From the NCBI RefSeq assembly GCF_042686195.1, contig NZ_JBHUOQ010000005.1, positions 186,001 through 250,000 of the forward strand: DNA of 64,000 bases. Reading direction: 5' to 3'. Each line of letters opens with the position of its first letter. The first letter of the stretch is position 1. The stretch comes from Corticicoccus populi. Its GTDB lineage: Bacteria > Bacillota > Bacilli > Staphylococcales > Salinicoccaceae. Below, piece after piece: positions 49,327 through 58,766 of the stretch. Both the position numbers and the translations under genes were made by a program. A model generated the notes under the pieces. The model did no database searches, was not told the DNA's origin, and was given only the letters and a program-made list of their open reading frames with translations.

Positions 49327-49791
49327 TTAAACATCTACTCTACTGATCATTCGTTCTATACGCCCACGATTATATCTCTGAACAATGATAAATGGAACAT
49401 TGGCAAAAACAGCATATAATACATTGATCCACCCTGCCCATACAGGATTCCATAAAAAGAACAGAAATGCAGGAGGAATCAGTAACCAGTGTGTCAATTC
49501 TGCCCGTTTCGTTTCTGCAGAGAAGTGCATAATTACATTGATGTTTTTCCCCTTTAGTACTCTCTTATCAAAACTTTTATTTACAATCATCGAACCATCC
49601 AGAATATGATCTTTCCACCTTTTAACAAGAAATATCCGCTGCCAGATTTGTGTCTTTTTTTCAAATCTGCTGATTTTAAAAATGGACAAATCTTTTAAAA
49701 ATATATGAAGCGGAATAATAAAACATAAATATGAGATTAAAAAATGCAGTAATCCCCAGACTACAATATTGATGATAATTAATAAAATCAC
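49327..49791 (-). CDS. crtO: Glycosyl-4,4'-diaponeurosporenoate acyltransferase
   Basis: 154 residues with two or three membrane segments. Matches staphylococcal CrtO in the conserved stretch KRAELTHWLLIPPAFLFFLWNPVW and in the C-terminal NVPFIIVQRYNRGRI. It adds the fatty acyl group that finishes a staphyloxanthin-type pigment. The start is GTG at 49791 with AAGGAGAGG eight bases upstream. Slightly shorter than the S. aureus protein. Confidence 0.88.
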   Translation of the reverse strand: MILLIIINIVVWGLLHFLISYLCFIIPLHIFLKDLSIFKISRFEKKTQIWQRIFLVKRWKDHILDGSMIVNKSFDKRVLKGKNINVIMHFSAETKRAELTHWLLIPPAFLFFLWNPVWAGWINVLYAVFANVPFIIVQRYNRGRIERMISRVDV

Positions 49792-49810
49792 CGAAACAGC
49801 CTCTCCTTAC

Positions 49811-50926
49811 CTAAAGTTTTATGTTACGTCCTTTCCACTTTACACTTTTCAAAACATGGGTCCGAAAAAACGAATAACTGTAAATAAACACAAAAAACAT
49901 AAAGAATAGTGGGTATATCAAAACCGTCCATCTGCTGAAGTCCCCTGCACCATGTACTCTTCTGTAAACAGAGATTCCAAATAATATATATGCAGAAAAC
50001 GCAATTATAATCAGTATTACATCACCATAAATCACTGCATATAAAAACGGTATAATGCTTATCAATCCACCCAGTACCCAAAAAATCACTAACATCATTA
50101 TAAAAGGATGCGTCGACTGTGATGCCGTCGCCAGATTTTTCGTCCACCCTTCAATTAAACTTTTTATTCCTTCTGGATACATGCGCAGTGTAAAATACCC
50201 ATACCCTAAAATATTATTTACTGGCAGGTGATTACGTGTAAACAAGTCACTTAAGGCAAAATCATCCATAATTGAATCTTCAGCGGCTTCATGTCCTCCC
50301 GACTGAAAGTAGCTTATGCGGTCACATAAAATCACAGGTCCAAAAGAACCTGCTGTTTTAAATTTATCACGCCATATGCTGAATACATTCATTCCTGCAA
50401 TGACAATCACACTAAATACAGCAGAGAGATTTTCATAGAATTTTCCTGTCTGGTGATATGGCTGTAAAGATAATATCCCTTTACATTGATAAGTGTGGTA
50501 AGTACTCAGAAATTGCTCTAAACTATGCTCAGAAACCAACTTAACATCTGCATCTAAAAACAACAGCCATTCACCCTTTGCCTGTATAGCACCTGACGCG
50601 CATGCCCTCTGTTTACCAGGCGGCATATCATTTATCGGTTGAGCAAGAATCACCTCTGCCCCATAATATTTTGCAACACTTGAAGTATCATCATCAGAGT
50701 CATCATCCACTACAATCACTTCATAGTTTTTGAACTGCTGCTTCCTTATTGACCTCATCAAAGAAGGCAGTCTTCTTTCTTCATTTCTCGCAGGTATAAT
50801 AATCGATACCAATGGTATTTCACGACTGCCATGATTATTTTTTTCTATGTTCGGCATATAAAACATACACACACTGCTGATATATGCGATTAAAATCATT
50901 AATATTATTATAAAAAATATCATCAT
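49811..50926 (-). CDS. crtQ: 4,4'-diaponeurosporenoate glycosyltransferase
   Basis: 371 residues, GT2-type glycosyltransferase. N-terminal membrane helix, then VSIIIPARNEERRLPSLMRSI, VDDDSDDDTSSVAKYYGA and the DXD-type FLDADVKL; two or three C-terminal membrane helices end WKGRNIKL as in CrtQ. Transfers glucose to the carboxyl of 4,4'-diaponeurosporenoate at the inner membrane face. Sits between crtP and crtO. Confidence 0.9.
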   Translation of the reverse strand: MMIFFIIILMILIAYISSVCMFYMPNIEKNNHGSREIPLVSIIIPARNEERRLPSLMRSIRKQQFKNYEVIVVDDDSDDDTSSVAKYYGAEVILAQPINDMPPGKQRACASGAIQAKGEWLLFLDADVKLVSEHSLEQFLSTYHTYQCKGILSLQPYHQTGKFYENLSAVFSVIVIAGMNVFSIWRDKFKTAGSFGPVILCDRISYFQSGGHEAAEDSIMDDFALSDLFTRNHLPVNNILGYGYFTLRMYPEGIKSLIEGWTKNLATASQSTHPFIMMLVIFWVLGGLISIIPFLYAVIYGDVILIIIAFSAYILFGISVYRRVHGAGDFSRWTVLIYPLFFMFFVFIYSYSFFRTHVLKSVKWKGRNIKL

Positions 50927-50951
50927 TAATTAATGTCACCCACTTTTACCG

Positions 50952-52451
50952 TTACTTCAGAGCCTCAGCTTCAGCAATCATTTTCGCGACCTGCTGTCCG
51001 CTCAATGTTACCATCGGCATACCGCCTCCAGGGTTTACAGTACCACCGACAAAATATAGGTTATTAATTTCTTCTGAGTGTTTAGGATGCTTGAAACCTT
51101 TATTAACTTTTCGATCCGATAATGTGCCGTATATTGCACCATGATTTGAATGATACATCTGCTCAATATCATGTGGCGTCAGCAGGTACTCCGTCACAAT
51201 ATTCTTGCGAAGATCCTTTAACCCCATATTCTCAAGTTTAATCAATACACGCTCACGAAATTCAAGATAATCCGCCTTTGTAAAATTCGTATTTTTCAAA
51301 TTTGGGATATGAGGCAGAATCTTAAGATTTTCAAATCCTTCCGGTGCCTGTGATGTATCTGTTTTATTTGTATTTACAAGATATATCGTTGGATCTTCAG
51401 GTAGTTGATTATCCTTAAACACCGTTTTATAGTTCTTCTTTGAGTCGTTTGAGAAGAAAAAATTATGGTGCTTCAACTGTCTATAATGCCCTTTAACACC
51501 GACATGCAGTACAAGCCCGGAAGATGCCGGAGGATATTTCTTCTCAAGTTCAGGCAGATTCTTAACCGGCCGGTCCAGTACTTTTTTATAAAATGGAATT
51601 ACTTCCATATTAGAGACCACATAATCCACAGGAATCACTGAGCCGTCATTCAGAACAATATTTTTAATTCTGTCACTGTCATCTGTTATAACGGTTTTCA
51701 CTTCTATACCCGTACAAATATTAACTCCAATTTCTTCTGCCAGACGGACAATACCCGCAGATAAGTGATGCAGTCCGCCTTTGACATACCATGCACCTTG
51801 TTCATACTGCATATAAGGCAGCATATTTAATATCGCAGGGGCATCATATGCACTTGAACCCACGTACTTTATAAAATATCCAAGCATATCCCTTAAGTCC
51901 CGGTCATTAATTCTTTTATTTATAGCAGACTGCATCGTATGAAAGTAATCAAAATCTTTTAAAGCACTCAAAGGACCGTGAAAACGGATGATTTCCTTAA
52001 GATTGTCAAGTCCGGCATCAAAGTAACCAGACTTTGTGACATCATTCAATTTTTTTGAATACTTTAAAAAGGACTCAATGTCTTTTATATCTTTGTGCTG
52101 TAAAAAAGGATTTGCCGATTTGATTTGATTAATATCACCATACCAGTCGATTACTTTGTTTTTTTTACCGAAAAATGCACGCCATTGAAGTTCAATCTCT
52201 TCAATATCAACATAGTCCGTCATATCAACATGACTTGCTTCAAATAATCTTCTGAATATATCAGGCATTGTTAACAAAGAGGGTCCGAGATCAAAGCCGA
52301 ATCCATCCTGTTCATGCCGGTTCAGTTTACCGCCGATGTGACTATTTTTTTCATAAACAGTCACATCAAATCCCTTTTGTCTCAATGACACAGCAGCTGA
52401 AATGCCGCCAAGACCACCGCCTATGACGGCAATTTTTCTCTGATAAGTCAT
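50952..52451 (-). CDS. crtP: 4,4'-diaponeurosporene oxygenase
   Basis: 499 residues, phytoene-desaturase-type flavoprotein. The FAD-binding N-terminus IAVIGGGLGGISAAVSLRQKG, DGFGFDLGPSLLTMPDIF, and the C-terminal NLYFVGGTVNPGGGMPMVTLSGQQVA match CrtP rather than CrtN. It oxidises a terminal methyl group of 4,4'-diaponeurosporene to the aldehyde. AAGGGGTG precedes the ATG; only 3 bases separate it from crtM. Confidence 0.93.
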   Translation of the reverse strand: MTYQRKIAVIGGGLGGISAAVSLRQKGFDVTVYEKNSHIGGKLNRHEQDGFGFDLGPSLLTMPDIFRRLFEASHVDMTDYVDIEEIELQWRAFFGKKNKVIDWYGDINQIKSANPFLQHKDIKDIESFLKYSKKLNDVTKSGYFDAGLDNLKEIIRFHGPLSALKDFDYFHTMQSAINKRINDRDLRDMLGYFIKYVGSSAYDAPAILNMLPYMQYEQGAWYVKGGLHHLSAGIVRLAEEIGVNICTGIEVKTVITDDSDRIKNIVLNDGSVIPVDYVVSNMEVIPFYKKVLDRPVKNLPELEKKYPPASSGLVLHVGVKGHYRQLKHHNFFFSNDSKKNYKTVFKDNQLPEDPTIYLVNTNKTDTSQAPEGFENLKILPHIPNLKNTNFTKADYLEFRERVLIKLENMGLKDLRKNIVTEYLLTPHDIEQMYHSNHGAIYGTLSDRKVNKGFKHPKHSEEINNLYFVGGTVNPGGGMPMVTLSGQQVAKMIAEAEALK

Positions 52452-52454
52452 ATT

Positions 52455-53342
52455 TCACCCCTTAAAGTGCTGTTGTATGTACTTTTTTGATACTTTCTTT
52501 AAATATAGTTTTCTGGCTTTAGTCACCGCATGCTTCTTTGAAAAGCAGTCATATTGATGATTTCTGACTTCATTTAATAATTCTTTATAAACATTCAATG
52601 AAATTAAAAGAGGCAGCCGTGCTTCCACTTTATAATATTTTAATTCTTCTACAAAATCATCGTATAAATTTTCCGCAGTTTCGGCAAGTGTTTCCCAGAC
52701 ATTGATAAAAGCTTCATTAATAATGCCTTGTTCTAAATCCTGTTTTGTATATTTACTGTCTTTCATTAATGAAACTGGTAAGTATATCCTGTTAAGGTTT
52801 GAACAATCTTCCCCTACATCTCTGAGAATATTCGTAATCTGCATCGCAACACCCAGCTTTTCCGCTTCAATATACCTTTGATTATCTATATTATCAGATA
52901 ATATGGGCAGAAGCAGGCAGCCTACTGAGCCGGCGACGTATTTGCAGTATTCGATGAGTTCTTCAATATCAGCCGGCTGCTTAAAATCCACATCCATTCT
53001 TTGTCCTTCTAACTGAACCTTTAACATATCGGCATTGATTTTATAGCGCTGCTTAACATCATCCAGTGCTCTCCACATCGGCGTATCCTGAGGAATACCA
53101 TCCAAAAAAGCACTCACCTCTTTTTCCAGTTTTCTTAGCTGAACTTTTTTCTCCTGAATATTATCAGCCTTATCCACACTGTCATCTGCTTTTCTGCAAA
53201 ACGCATAAATTGCATATACAGCATTCGCATCATGTCTTGGAAGTTGTGAGAAAGCGTAATAGAAACTCTTTGAATACTCTTTAATAATGGTTTCACAGTC
53301 GTAGTAATCCTGTTCTAATCTATCCACTTTTTTGTCAATCAT
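52455..53342 (-). CDS. crtM: Dehydrosqualene (4,4'-diapophytoene) synthase
   Basis: 295 residues. Joins two farnesyl diphosphates to dehydrosqualene. Aspartate-rich motifs are present: CRKADDSVDKAD (DXXXD) near residue 50 and INILRDVGEDC with the second DXXXD. The region SKSFYYAFSQLP near the start is typical. The ATG at 53342 is favoured because AAGGGG is about 8 bases upstream; in-frame GTG (53351) and ATG (53348) overlap the crtN stop and are too close. Confidence 0.93.
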   Translation of the reverse strand: MIDKKVDRLEQDYYDCETIIKEYSKSFYYAFSQLPRHDANAVYAIYAFCRKADDSVDKADNIQEKKVQLRKLEKEVSAFLDGIPQDTPMWRALDDVKQRYKINADMLKVQLEGQRMDVDFKQPADIEELIEYCKYVAGSVGCLLLPILSDNIDNQRYIEAEKLGVAMQITNILRDVGEDCSNLNRIYLPVSLMKDSKYTKQDLEQGIINEAFINVWETLAETAENLYDDFVEELKYYKVEARLPLLISLNVYKELLNEVRNHQYDCFSKKHAVTKARKLYLKKVSKKYIQQHFKG

Positions 53343-53347
53343 TATCA

Positions 53348-54847
53348 TCACCCCTTATCATCTTTCAACAATTCCTGAACTGCTATCTTCGCAGACAATA
53401 ATACAATCGGTACCCCCGCACCGGGGTGTGTACTGCTCCCCGTAAAATATAAGTTTTCACAGTGCGTCGCCTTACTCTGAGGTCTTAAGTGATTACTCTG
53501 GTTTAATGTCGGCATCAACCCAAACGTCGCACCTCTGTATGCATTGAATTGATTTTGAAAATCATGTGGATCTACTCTGGTTTCTGTTACAATGTCATCT
53601 TCAAATTCCGCCATTCCCGGCAGTTCTTTTAACTTATCAATGATTTTCGTCCGGTAATGCTCTATCATCGCTTCATTCCATGTATACTTCATGGTTTCAG
53701 TATTTGATACAGGCATTAAAACGTAAATACCGTCTTTCCCTTTTGGTGCAAGCCCCGGATCAATTTTTGAGGCAATATACATATATAAAGAAGGATCTGA
53801 AATCATGCGTCCTTCAAAGATATCTTTAATATTCTGATCCAGATCTTCTGAAAATATAAAATTATGTACATCTTTAATCTCAGGGTATTTTTTATTCATT
53901 CCGAAATAAAACAAGAGACACGAGCACGAATATGACATACTGTCGATTTTTTTATCATTATATTTTCCCTTATGCTGATTATCACGAATCAAATGCTTCA
54001 TCGCATAAGGAAAATCTGCATTACACATAACTAAATCTCCGGGAATAAAACTACCGTTCACTTGAAGTCCAATGGCTTTATTATTTTCAATCACGATATT
54101 TTCAACCGAATGATTATATCTTATCTTACCGCCGAGATCTTCAAATAACTGTGCCATTCCACGGGCCATACTAAACATGCCGCCCTTTATAAACCACACA
54201 CCATACAGAAATTCAATCATCGGAATAATCGTATATAAAGATGGCCCTTTAGAAGGGGCAATACCGATATATAAGGTCTGAAAGCTGATCATTTGTCTCA
54301 TTCTTTTATCCTTAATATACTTTTCAAGCATTTTTTCAGCTGAATTCAGTGTTTTCAACTTCAGACCCTGATTTAACATAAAAGGGTTGTAAAACTCTTT
54401 TGCACTCCTGAACGGTCTTTGGATAAAATGATTTTTTGCCACATTAAAACGTTTGTAAATATCACTTAAATATTTTAAGAAACCTTCTGCATCTGATTCA
54501 CTGACGTTTTCAAACATTTCCATAATTTTCACTAAATCATTGGATACCTGATAATTTTTTCTCCCATGATCAAAATAACTGCTGTACATAGGGTCGACTC
54601 TTTCCATTGTGATGTAATCATTCGGATCTTTTCCGGATATTTCAAATATTTCTCTGAATAATTCCGGCATCATAACAATAGTCGGGCCGAGATCAAAATA
54701 ATATCCATCCAGTTCAATTTGATTCATTTTACCGCCCGGAGTACTGTTTTTCTCTATAATTTCAACTTCGTAACCCTCATTTAACAACCTGATTCCACTT
54801 GCAAGACCGGCAACACCGGCACCTGTAACAAGTACTTTTTTCGTCAT
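53348..54847 (-). CDS. crtN: 4,4'-diapophytoene desaturase
   Basis: 499 residues, FAD-dependent. Seen: VLVTGAGVAGLASGIRLLNEG dinucleotide fold, PGGKMNQIELDGYYFDLGPTIVMMPELF, ISFQTLYIGIAPSKGPSLY and the C-terminal NLYFTGSSTHPGAGVPIVLLSAK, all close to S. aureus CrtN. Desaturates dehydrosqualene to the yellow 4,4'-diaponeurosporene. GGGGGAG precedes the ATG. Second gene of the operon after fni. Confidence 0.94.
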   Translation of the reverse strand: MTKKVLVTGAGVAGLASGIRLLNEGYEVEIIEKNSTPGGKMNQIELDGYYFDLGPTIVMMPELFREIFEISGKDPNDYITMERVDPMYSSYFDHGRKNYQVSNDLVKIMEMFENVSESDAEGFLKYLSDIYKRFNVAKNHFIQRPFRSAKEFYNPFMLNQGLKLKTLNSAEKMLEKYIKDKRMRQMISFQTLYIGIAPSKGPSLYTIIPMIEFLYGVWFIKGGMFSMARGMAQLFEDLGGKIRYNHSVENIVIENNKAIGLQVNGSFIPGDLVMCNADFPYAMKHLIRDNQHKGKYNDKKIDSMSYSCSCLLFYFGMNKKYPEIKDVHNFIFSEDLDQNIKDIFEGRMISDPSLYMYIASKIDPGLAPKGKDGIYVLMPVSNTETMKYTWNEAMIEHYRTKIIDKLKELPGMAEFEDDIVTETRVDPHDFQNQFNAYRGATFGLMPTLNQSNHLRPQSKATHCENLYFTGSSTHPGAGVPIVLLSAKIAVQELLKDDKG

Positions 54848-54865
54848 TCTACTCCCCCCTGATGT

Positions 54866-55906
54866 TTATAAATTTCTCTGTCTCTTCCAGCTCTCTATTT
54901 CTGCTGAGAGGACAACAGGTGTTTTCTGCAGCTGTTGTATATTTTCAGCCGACACCATTACCGATATCTTTTTCATATGCACGATAAACTGTTCGATGTA
55001 CCGCACTGTTCCCTCTACACCATCAGTCTGTATTTTTTCAAGTACTGCTTTTGATATTCCCACTGCATTGGCACCAAGCGCAATACTTTTTACTGCATCC
55101 AAAGGAGATGTCACACCACCGCTTGCTAAAATAAAAGAATCATTCTGAAACGGCTTGGACTCTATCAGAGACACTACTGTTGACTGTCCCCAGTTAAACA
55201 GAAAGTTCATATCCTGACCGAAACGCCTTCTGTTTTCTATCTCGGCAAAGTTTGTTCCCCCTTTTCCACTGACATCTATATACTTTATTCCGGCTTGGAC
55301 CAAGGTTTGAATCGTCTCTTTAGACATACCAAAACCCACCTCTTTAACAATCACGGGAACTTTAACAGCCTTCTTAGTTTCTATGATATTCTCCCGCCAG
55401 TTTTTAAAGTCCCGGTCACCTTCCGGCATAATAAGTTCCTGCGGCGCGTTAATATGTATCTGCAGCCCGTCCGCCTGAAGTAATTCAACAGCGTAACACG
55501 CATCTGCCGGTGACACATCTGCCCCAACGTTTGCAAAAATGATTCCATCCGGATTTTTTTCTCTGACGATTTTGAAAGAATCAATCACACTGTCATCCTT
55601 AATCGCAGCATGCATTGACCCGACTGCCATAGGTATCTTCACTGCTGCAGCTACTTCGGCGAGCTTTCTATTAATCGACTTTGTCCATTCGCTGCCGCCT
55701 GTCATGGCATTGATATATATAGGTGACTGGAATTCAAACTCACCAAAGCAGGCATTTAAGTTCACTGTATCTAAATTGACAGCCGGGAGCGATTGATGAA
55801 TTAAGTGAACATGATTAAAATCAGAATCCCCATCTATTTTTTGTGAGAGTGCGTGCTTTACATGCTGGTCCTTTCTTTTGGATCTTATATTTAACTCGCT
55901 GTTCAT
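54866..55906 (-). CDS. fni: Type 2 isopentenyl-diphosphate isomerase
   Basis: 346 residues, FMN-dependent. Interconverts IPP and DMAPP. Seen: RSKRKDQHVKHAL at the start, INAMTGGSEWTKSINRKLAEVA, VPVIVKEVGFGMSKETIQ, YIDVSGKGGTNFAEIENRR and ILASGGVTSPLDAVKSIALGANAVGIS. It leads the crt operon, supplying the FPP precursor pool. GAGGTGATT precedes the ATG. In S. aureus fni is not in the crt operon. Confidence 0.94.
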   Translation of the reverse strand: MNSELNIRSKRKDQHVKHALSQKIDGDSDFNHVHLIHQSLPAVNLDTVNLNACFGEFEFQSPIYINAMTGGSEWTKSINRKLAEVAAAVKIPMAVGSMHAAIKDDSVIDSFKIVREKNPDGIIFANVGADVSPADACYAVELLQADGLQIHINAPQELIMPEGDRDFKNWRENIIETKKAVKVPVIVKEVGFGMSKETIQTLVQAGIKYIDVSGKGGTNFAEIENRRRFGQDMNFLFNWGQSTVVSLIESKPFQNDSFILASGGVTSPLDAVKSIALGANAVGISKAVLEKIQTDGVEGTVRYIEQFIVHMKKISVMVSAENIQQLQKTPVVLSAEIESWKRQRNL

Positions 55907-56100
55907 GAACCAATCACCTCGTATATGAAATATAATTGTTATTAAATTAAGTGAAAATTACCACTCATAAATATGCTTTAAATACGTATACGTAAATCAT
56001 ATTAATTTGGATCACTTTTTTAAATAAATATTTTAATTATAATCAAAATGTTTAATCAACCATTAAAGCAGCCAAAATCAGAAACTATTAAAATACACAT
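55907..56100 (-). promoter_or_regulatory. Upstream region of the crt operon with a 12-bp palindrome
   Basis: The promoter of fni-crt must lie here. The clearest element is the perfect palindrome TACGTATACGTA at 55983-55994, about 80 bases before the fni ATG, a possible operator. A minus-strand GTATTTAA...GTGGTAA pair next to it resembles a sigma-B promoter only loosely; the good GTTT-GGGTAT match known for S. aureus crtOPQMN is not seen. The rest is AT-rich with no gene. Confidence 0.4.
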
Positions 56101-56139
56101 AAAAACCCCTGAAATTGAATGTTAACATTCAATTTCAGG
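56101..56139 (-). terminator. Terminator of the SDR gene
   Basis: A perfect 32-bp palindrome, CCTGAAATTGAATG / CATTCAATTTCAGG around TTAA (56108-56139), is followed on the minus strand by GG and T5. Confidence 0.9.
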
Positions 56140-56166
56140 AGTTCACTGTAAATTAAATCCGGTTAT

Positions 56167-57576
56167 TTAATGACTTTCAATGGTTGAATGATTTAGTATT
56201 TTGGATAGTATTTTCGTTTCGATGCCAAATAGTCTCATGACAATCAGGTGAATGCGCGCCTGGGTGATTGAATATACAAACCAGGGAAGTGCAGGCTCGT
56301 ACTCATGGAGTGCAATAAGTACCTCGTCTGTATCAAGTACCCTTCTAAATTCGAGCCGTGACCTTCCTTCTTTTCTCATAAAGGCAAAACTGCCTCCTTT
56401 AATGTAGTACAGCCGTCTGTCCCTGTACGAACGTGCATTTGATTTTTCAAGTGTTAAAATGGGTGTTTTAAAGAATGGCAGAGTAATATGTGTAATATCT
56501 TCTTTAACATCTGTATTAACCACCCTCCCGCTCATTCTTGAAAGCCAGTAAATATAATAATCAGCAACATCCGAAATTTCCCATTGGGATGGAATTTTTA
56601 TTCTTTGTACTGATTTCACATCATTTCTATTAATTTCTTTCTTTATATTAAAACGTTTCTTCTTTAATGTGTTTTTTGCTTTTTCATTATCCAACGCGGT
56701 TCTTACACTTTCTTTAAATGTGGTCGGTGCATTGGATATACCGTGAACATAATGATTCTTATTCATTGTCATGTCGTGTACTAGACTTTCGAGGAGCGGA
56801 TATACCATCTCTTTAGGTGCCTGTGAAATCAGCCGGACCCAGAATTTTGATACTGTAATGGGAATGACCGGTAAATCTATCATTGGAAGTTTCTTCTCCA
56901 TTACCTGTGCAGTTTCTTCGAATAACTCTCTGTAATTCTTCTCCTCCGGCCCTCCAATATCGATAATTTGATTACAGCTGACTTCTCTTGTAATTGTACT
57001 CTTCAGAATGTTAATCACATCTTTTAAGGCAATTGGATGGGTTTTATGGTATGCCCATGAAGGTAAAATCATTGCAGGGAGGCGCTCGACCAGACTCTTT
57101 AAAATTGGAAATGATGACCCGTTCTGTCCCACAATCAATCCTGCTCTCAGAGTGACAACAGGGATTCCATAAGAACCTAAAATATTTTCGCACTCAAGAC
57201 GGCTTTTTAAATGATTGGATAGTTTTTTATCATCAGGAATGATACCACTCAGATAAACCATTCGACGGACCCCTTTAATTTTGGCTGCCCGCGCAAAATT
57301 GTCTGCCAGAATCGCATCCATATCCCTAAAAGTCCCTTGCGTTAATTTGGAGGAAGGGTGCATGGAGTGCACAAGATACACCGCAACATCAATTTCTTCC
57401 ATTACGCGTTCGATATCAATCTGTGAATATAAATCCGCTTGTTTCCACACCACATTTTTTTCATTCTTTTTATTTGAGGTGTTCCTTGATACTGCAATAA
57501 TTTCACAGTCTTTCTTCAATGTATTTATTAAGTTTCTGCCAATATAACCACTTGCACCAGTCACCAATACTTTCAC
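56167..57576 (-). CDS. NAD(P)-binding SDR-like protein with C-terminal DUF2867 domain
   Basis: 469 residues. Atypical short-chain dehydrogenase/epimerase fold at the N-terminus: VLVTGASGYIGRNL (3-16), Asp/Leu pair VVWKQADLYS, VAVYLVHSM, and VYLSGIIPDD. The C-terminal part from about 335 matches DUF2867 with WEISDVADYYIYWLSRM, YIKGGSFAF and the final SITQARIHLIVMRLFGIETK. The residue usually serving as Tyr-xxx-Lys base is not obvious (HLKSRLECENIL), so catalysis is uncertain. Substrate unknown. It has its own terminator and lies upstream of the crt operon without sharing its transcript. Confidence 0.82.
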   Translation of the reverse strand: MKVLVTGASGYIGRNLINTLKKDCEIIAVSRNTSNKKNEKNVVWKQADLYSQIDIERVMEEIDVAVYLVHSMHPSSKLTQGTFRDMDAILADNFARAAKIKGVRRMVYLSGIIPDDKKLSNHLKSRLECENILGSYGIPVVTLRAGLIVGQNGSSFPILKSLVERLPAMILPSWAYHKTHPIALKDVINILKSTITREVSCNQIIDIGGPEEKNYRELFEETAQVMEKKLPMIDLPVIPITVSKFWVRLISQAPKEMVYPLLESLVHDMTMNKNHYVHGISNAPTTFKESVRTALDNEKAKNTLKKKRFNIKKEINRNDVKSVQRIKIPSQWEISDVADYYIYWLSRMSGRVVNTDVKEDITHITLPFFKTPILTLEKSNARSYRDRRLYYIKGGSFAFMRKEGRSRLEFRRVLDTDEVLIALHEYEPALPWFVYSITQARIHLIVMRLFGIETKILSKILNHSTIESH

Positions 57577-57655
57577 TCTTAACCATCCCCTTTAATTTTT
57601 TCACATCATTTAATATAAGTGAAAATGTGAGTTAATATCCTGATAAATTTCTGTA

Positions 57656-58156
57656 TCACACGTCAAGCACCCGCTGCATCTTAAGTGAAATCTGTATTTC
57701 ATCGGTGCCGGTTGATGCTTCGACTTCTTCGATTACTTTAAAACCGTGTGCTTGATAGAAAGGAAGCCCCAGTTCATTATCTTTTTGTACGGACACTTTC
57801 TGAACTTCCGCCCCTTTTTGAATCTGGTGTTCTGTTATTTTCCTGAGCAGTTTCTTCCCTATCCCCTGATACCTGTAATTCTGGTCAATATAGAACACAA
57901 AAATATGCCCTGTATTCTTCCCTGCCATCCCGCCGCCGATGACGCCGATGACTCTGTTGTCTGCAACTGCTGCATAAGTGTAGCTTCCTTTTTTGATATC
58001 ACTTTTTACTTTTTCATGATTATACCAATGGCTCACTGTCTTTCTCTGGGCAGTTTCCGATAATTTCCCGGCCACTGTTTCCCTCCAGCCGTTGCTGCAG
58101 ACGTCAGCAATCCTATCAGTATCTCCCACTTCTACTTTTCTGATATCCAGTATCAT
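57656..58156 (-). CDS. GNAT-family N-acetyltransferase
   Basis: 166 residues, one GNAT domain: LDIRKVEVGDTDRIADVCSNGWRETVAG at the start, acetyl-CoA loop QNYRYQGIGKKLLRKI, and LPFYQAHGFKVIEE. The ATG at 58156 is chosen because AGGGGTG lies six bases upstream; a longer in-frame extension overlaps the response-regulator gene and is unlike the family. Lies 10 bases after the response regulator and is probably co-transcribed with it. Substrate unknown. Confidence 0.8.
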   Translation of the reverse strand: MILDIRKVEVGDTDRIADVCSNGWRETVAGKLSETAQRKTVSHWYNHEKVKSDIKKGSYTYAAVADNRVIGVIGGGMAGKNTGHIFVFYIDQNYRYQGIGKKLLRKITEHQIQKGAEVQKVSVQKDNELGLPFYQAHGFKVIEEVEASTGTDEIQISLKMQRVLDV

Positions 58157-58166
58157 TTTAACACCC

Positions 58167-58766
58167 CTAACTTTTATAATAGTAAACGACAAGCTGTGTC
58201 CGGTCGCGCAGATTGAGTTTCGAGAGCATCTGGGAAATATAATTCCGCACTGTCCCTTCACTTAAAAACAGAGATTCTGCGATTTCTTTGTTATTCAGAC
58301 CTTCAGCGACCAGCGCCAGTATATCCTGCTCCCTGCTAGATAAGTCATCTGTAATATTTCTGTGTGATTTGACTGCGATACTGGAAACAATTTCACTGTC
58401 AAACACCATGTTACCCGCTTCTACTGCCTGAACTGCAGGGATGATGCCTTTAAAGTTATCCTTTAATAAATACCCTCTGCAGCCTGTTCTTAAAGCCTCA
58501 TAAATATATTCATCATCTTTAAACGTCGTAATTAATAAAATATTCGCTTCCGGAAATTCTTTCAATATCTCTTTTGATGCCTCAAGTCCCGACATCTCAC
58601 TCATTCTAATATCAGTCATCAGTAAGTCAGGCTGATGTTTTTTATATAACAGAACCGCTTCTTTTCCACTGTTACCGGATGCGGTCACGTCATAGCCTGC
58701 ACCTTCTACGATTGTTGTCAGCGCCGTCACAACGAGCGCATCATCATCAATAATTATGATCTTCAT
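58167..58766 (-). CDS. Response regulator, NarL/LiaR type
   Basis: 199 residues. Receiver domain 1-115 with acidic pocket IIIIDDDALV, phospho-acceptor Asp in LLMTDIRM (about 53), Thr in LLITTFK and Lys in GYLLKDN. LuxR-type helix-turn-helix about 135-199 with SREQDILALVAEGLNNKEIAESLFLSEGTVRNYI. The ATG at 58766 has GGAGG nine bases upstream; an in-frame TTG precedes it. Overlaps the kinase gene by 20 bases. Probable target: the divergent ABC exporter promoter between 59803 and 59961. Confidence 0.92.
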   Translation of the reverse strand: MKIIIIDDDALVVTALTTIVEGAGYDVTASGNSGKEAVLLYKKHQPDLLMTDIRMSEMSGLEASKEILKEFPEANILLITTFKDDEYIYEALRTGCRGYLLKDNFKGIIPAVQAVEAGNMVFDSEIVSSIAVKSHRNITDDLSSREQDILALVAEGLNNKEIAESLFLSEGTVRNYISQMLSKLNLRDRTQLVVYYYKS

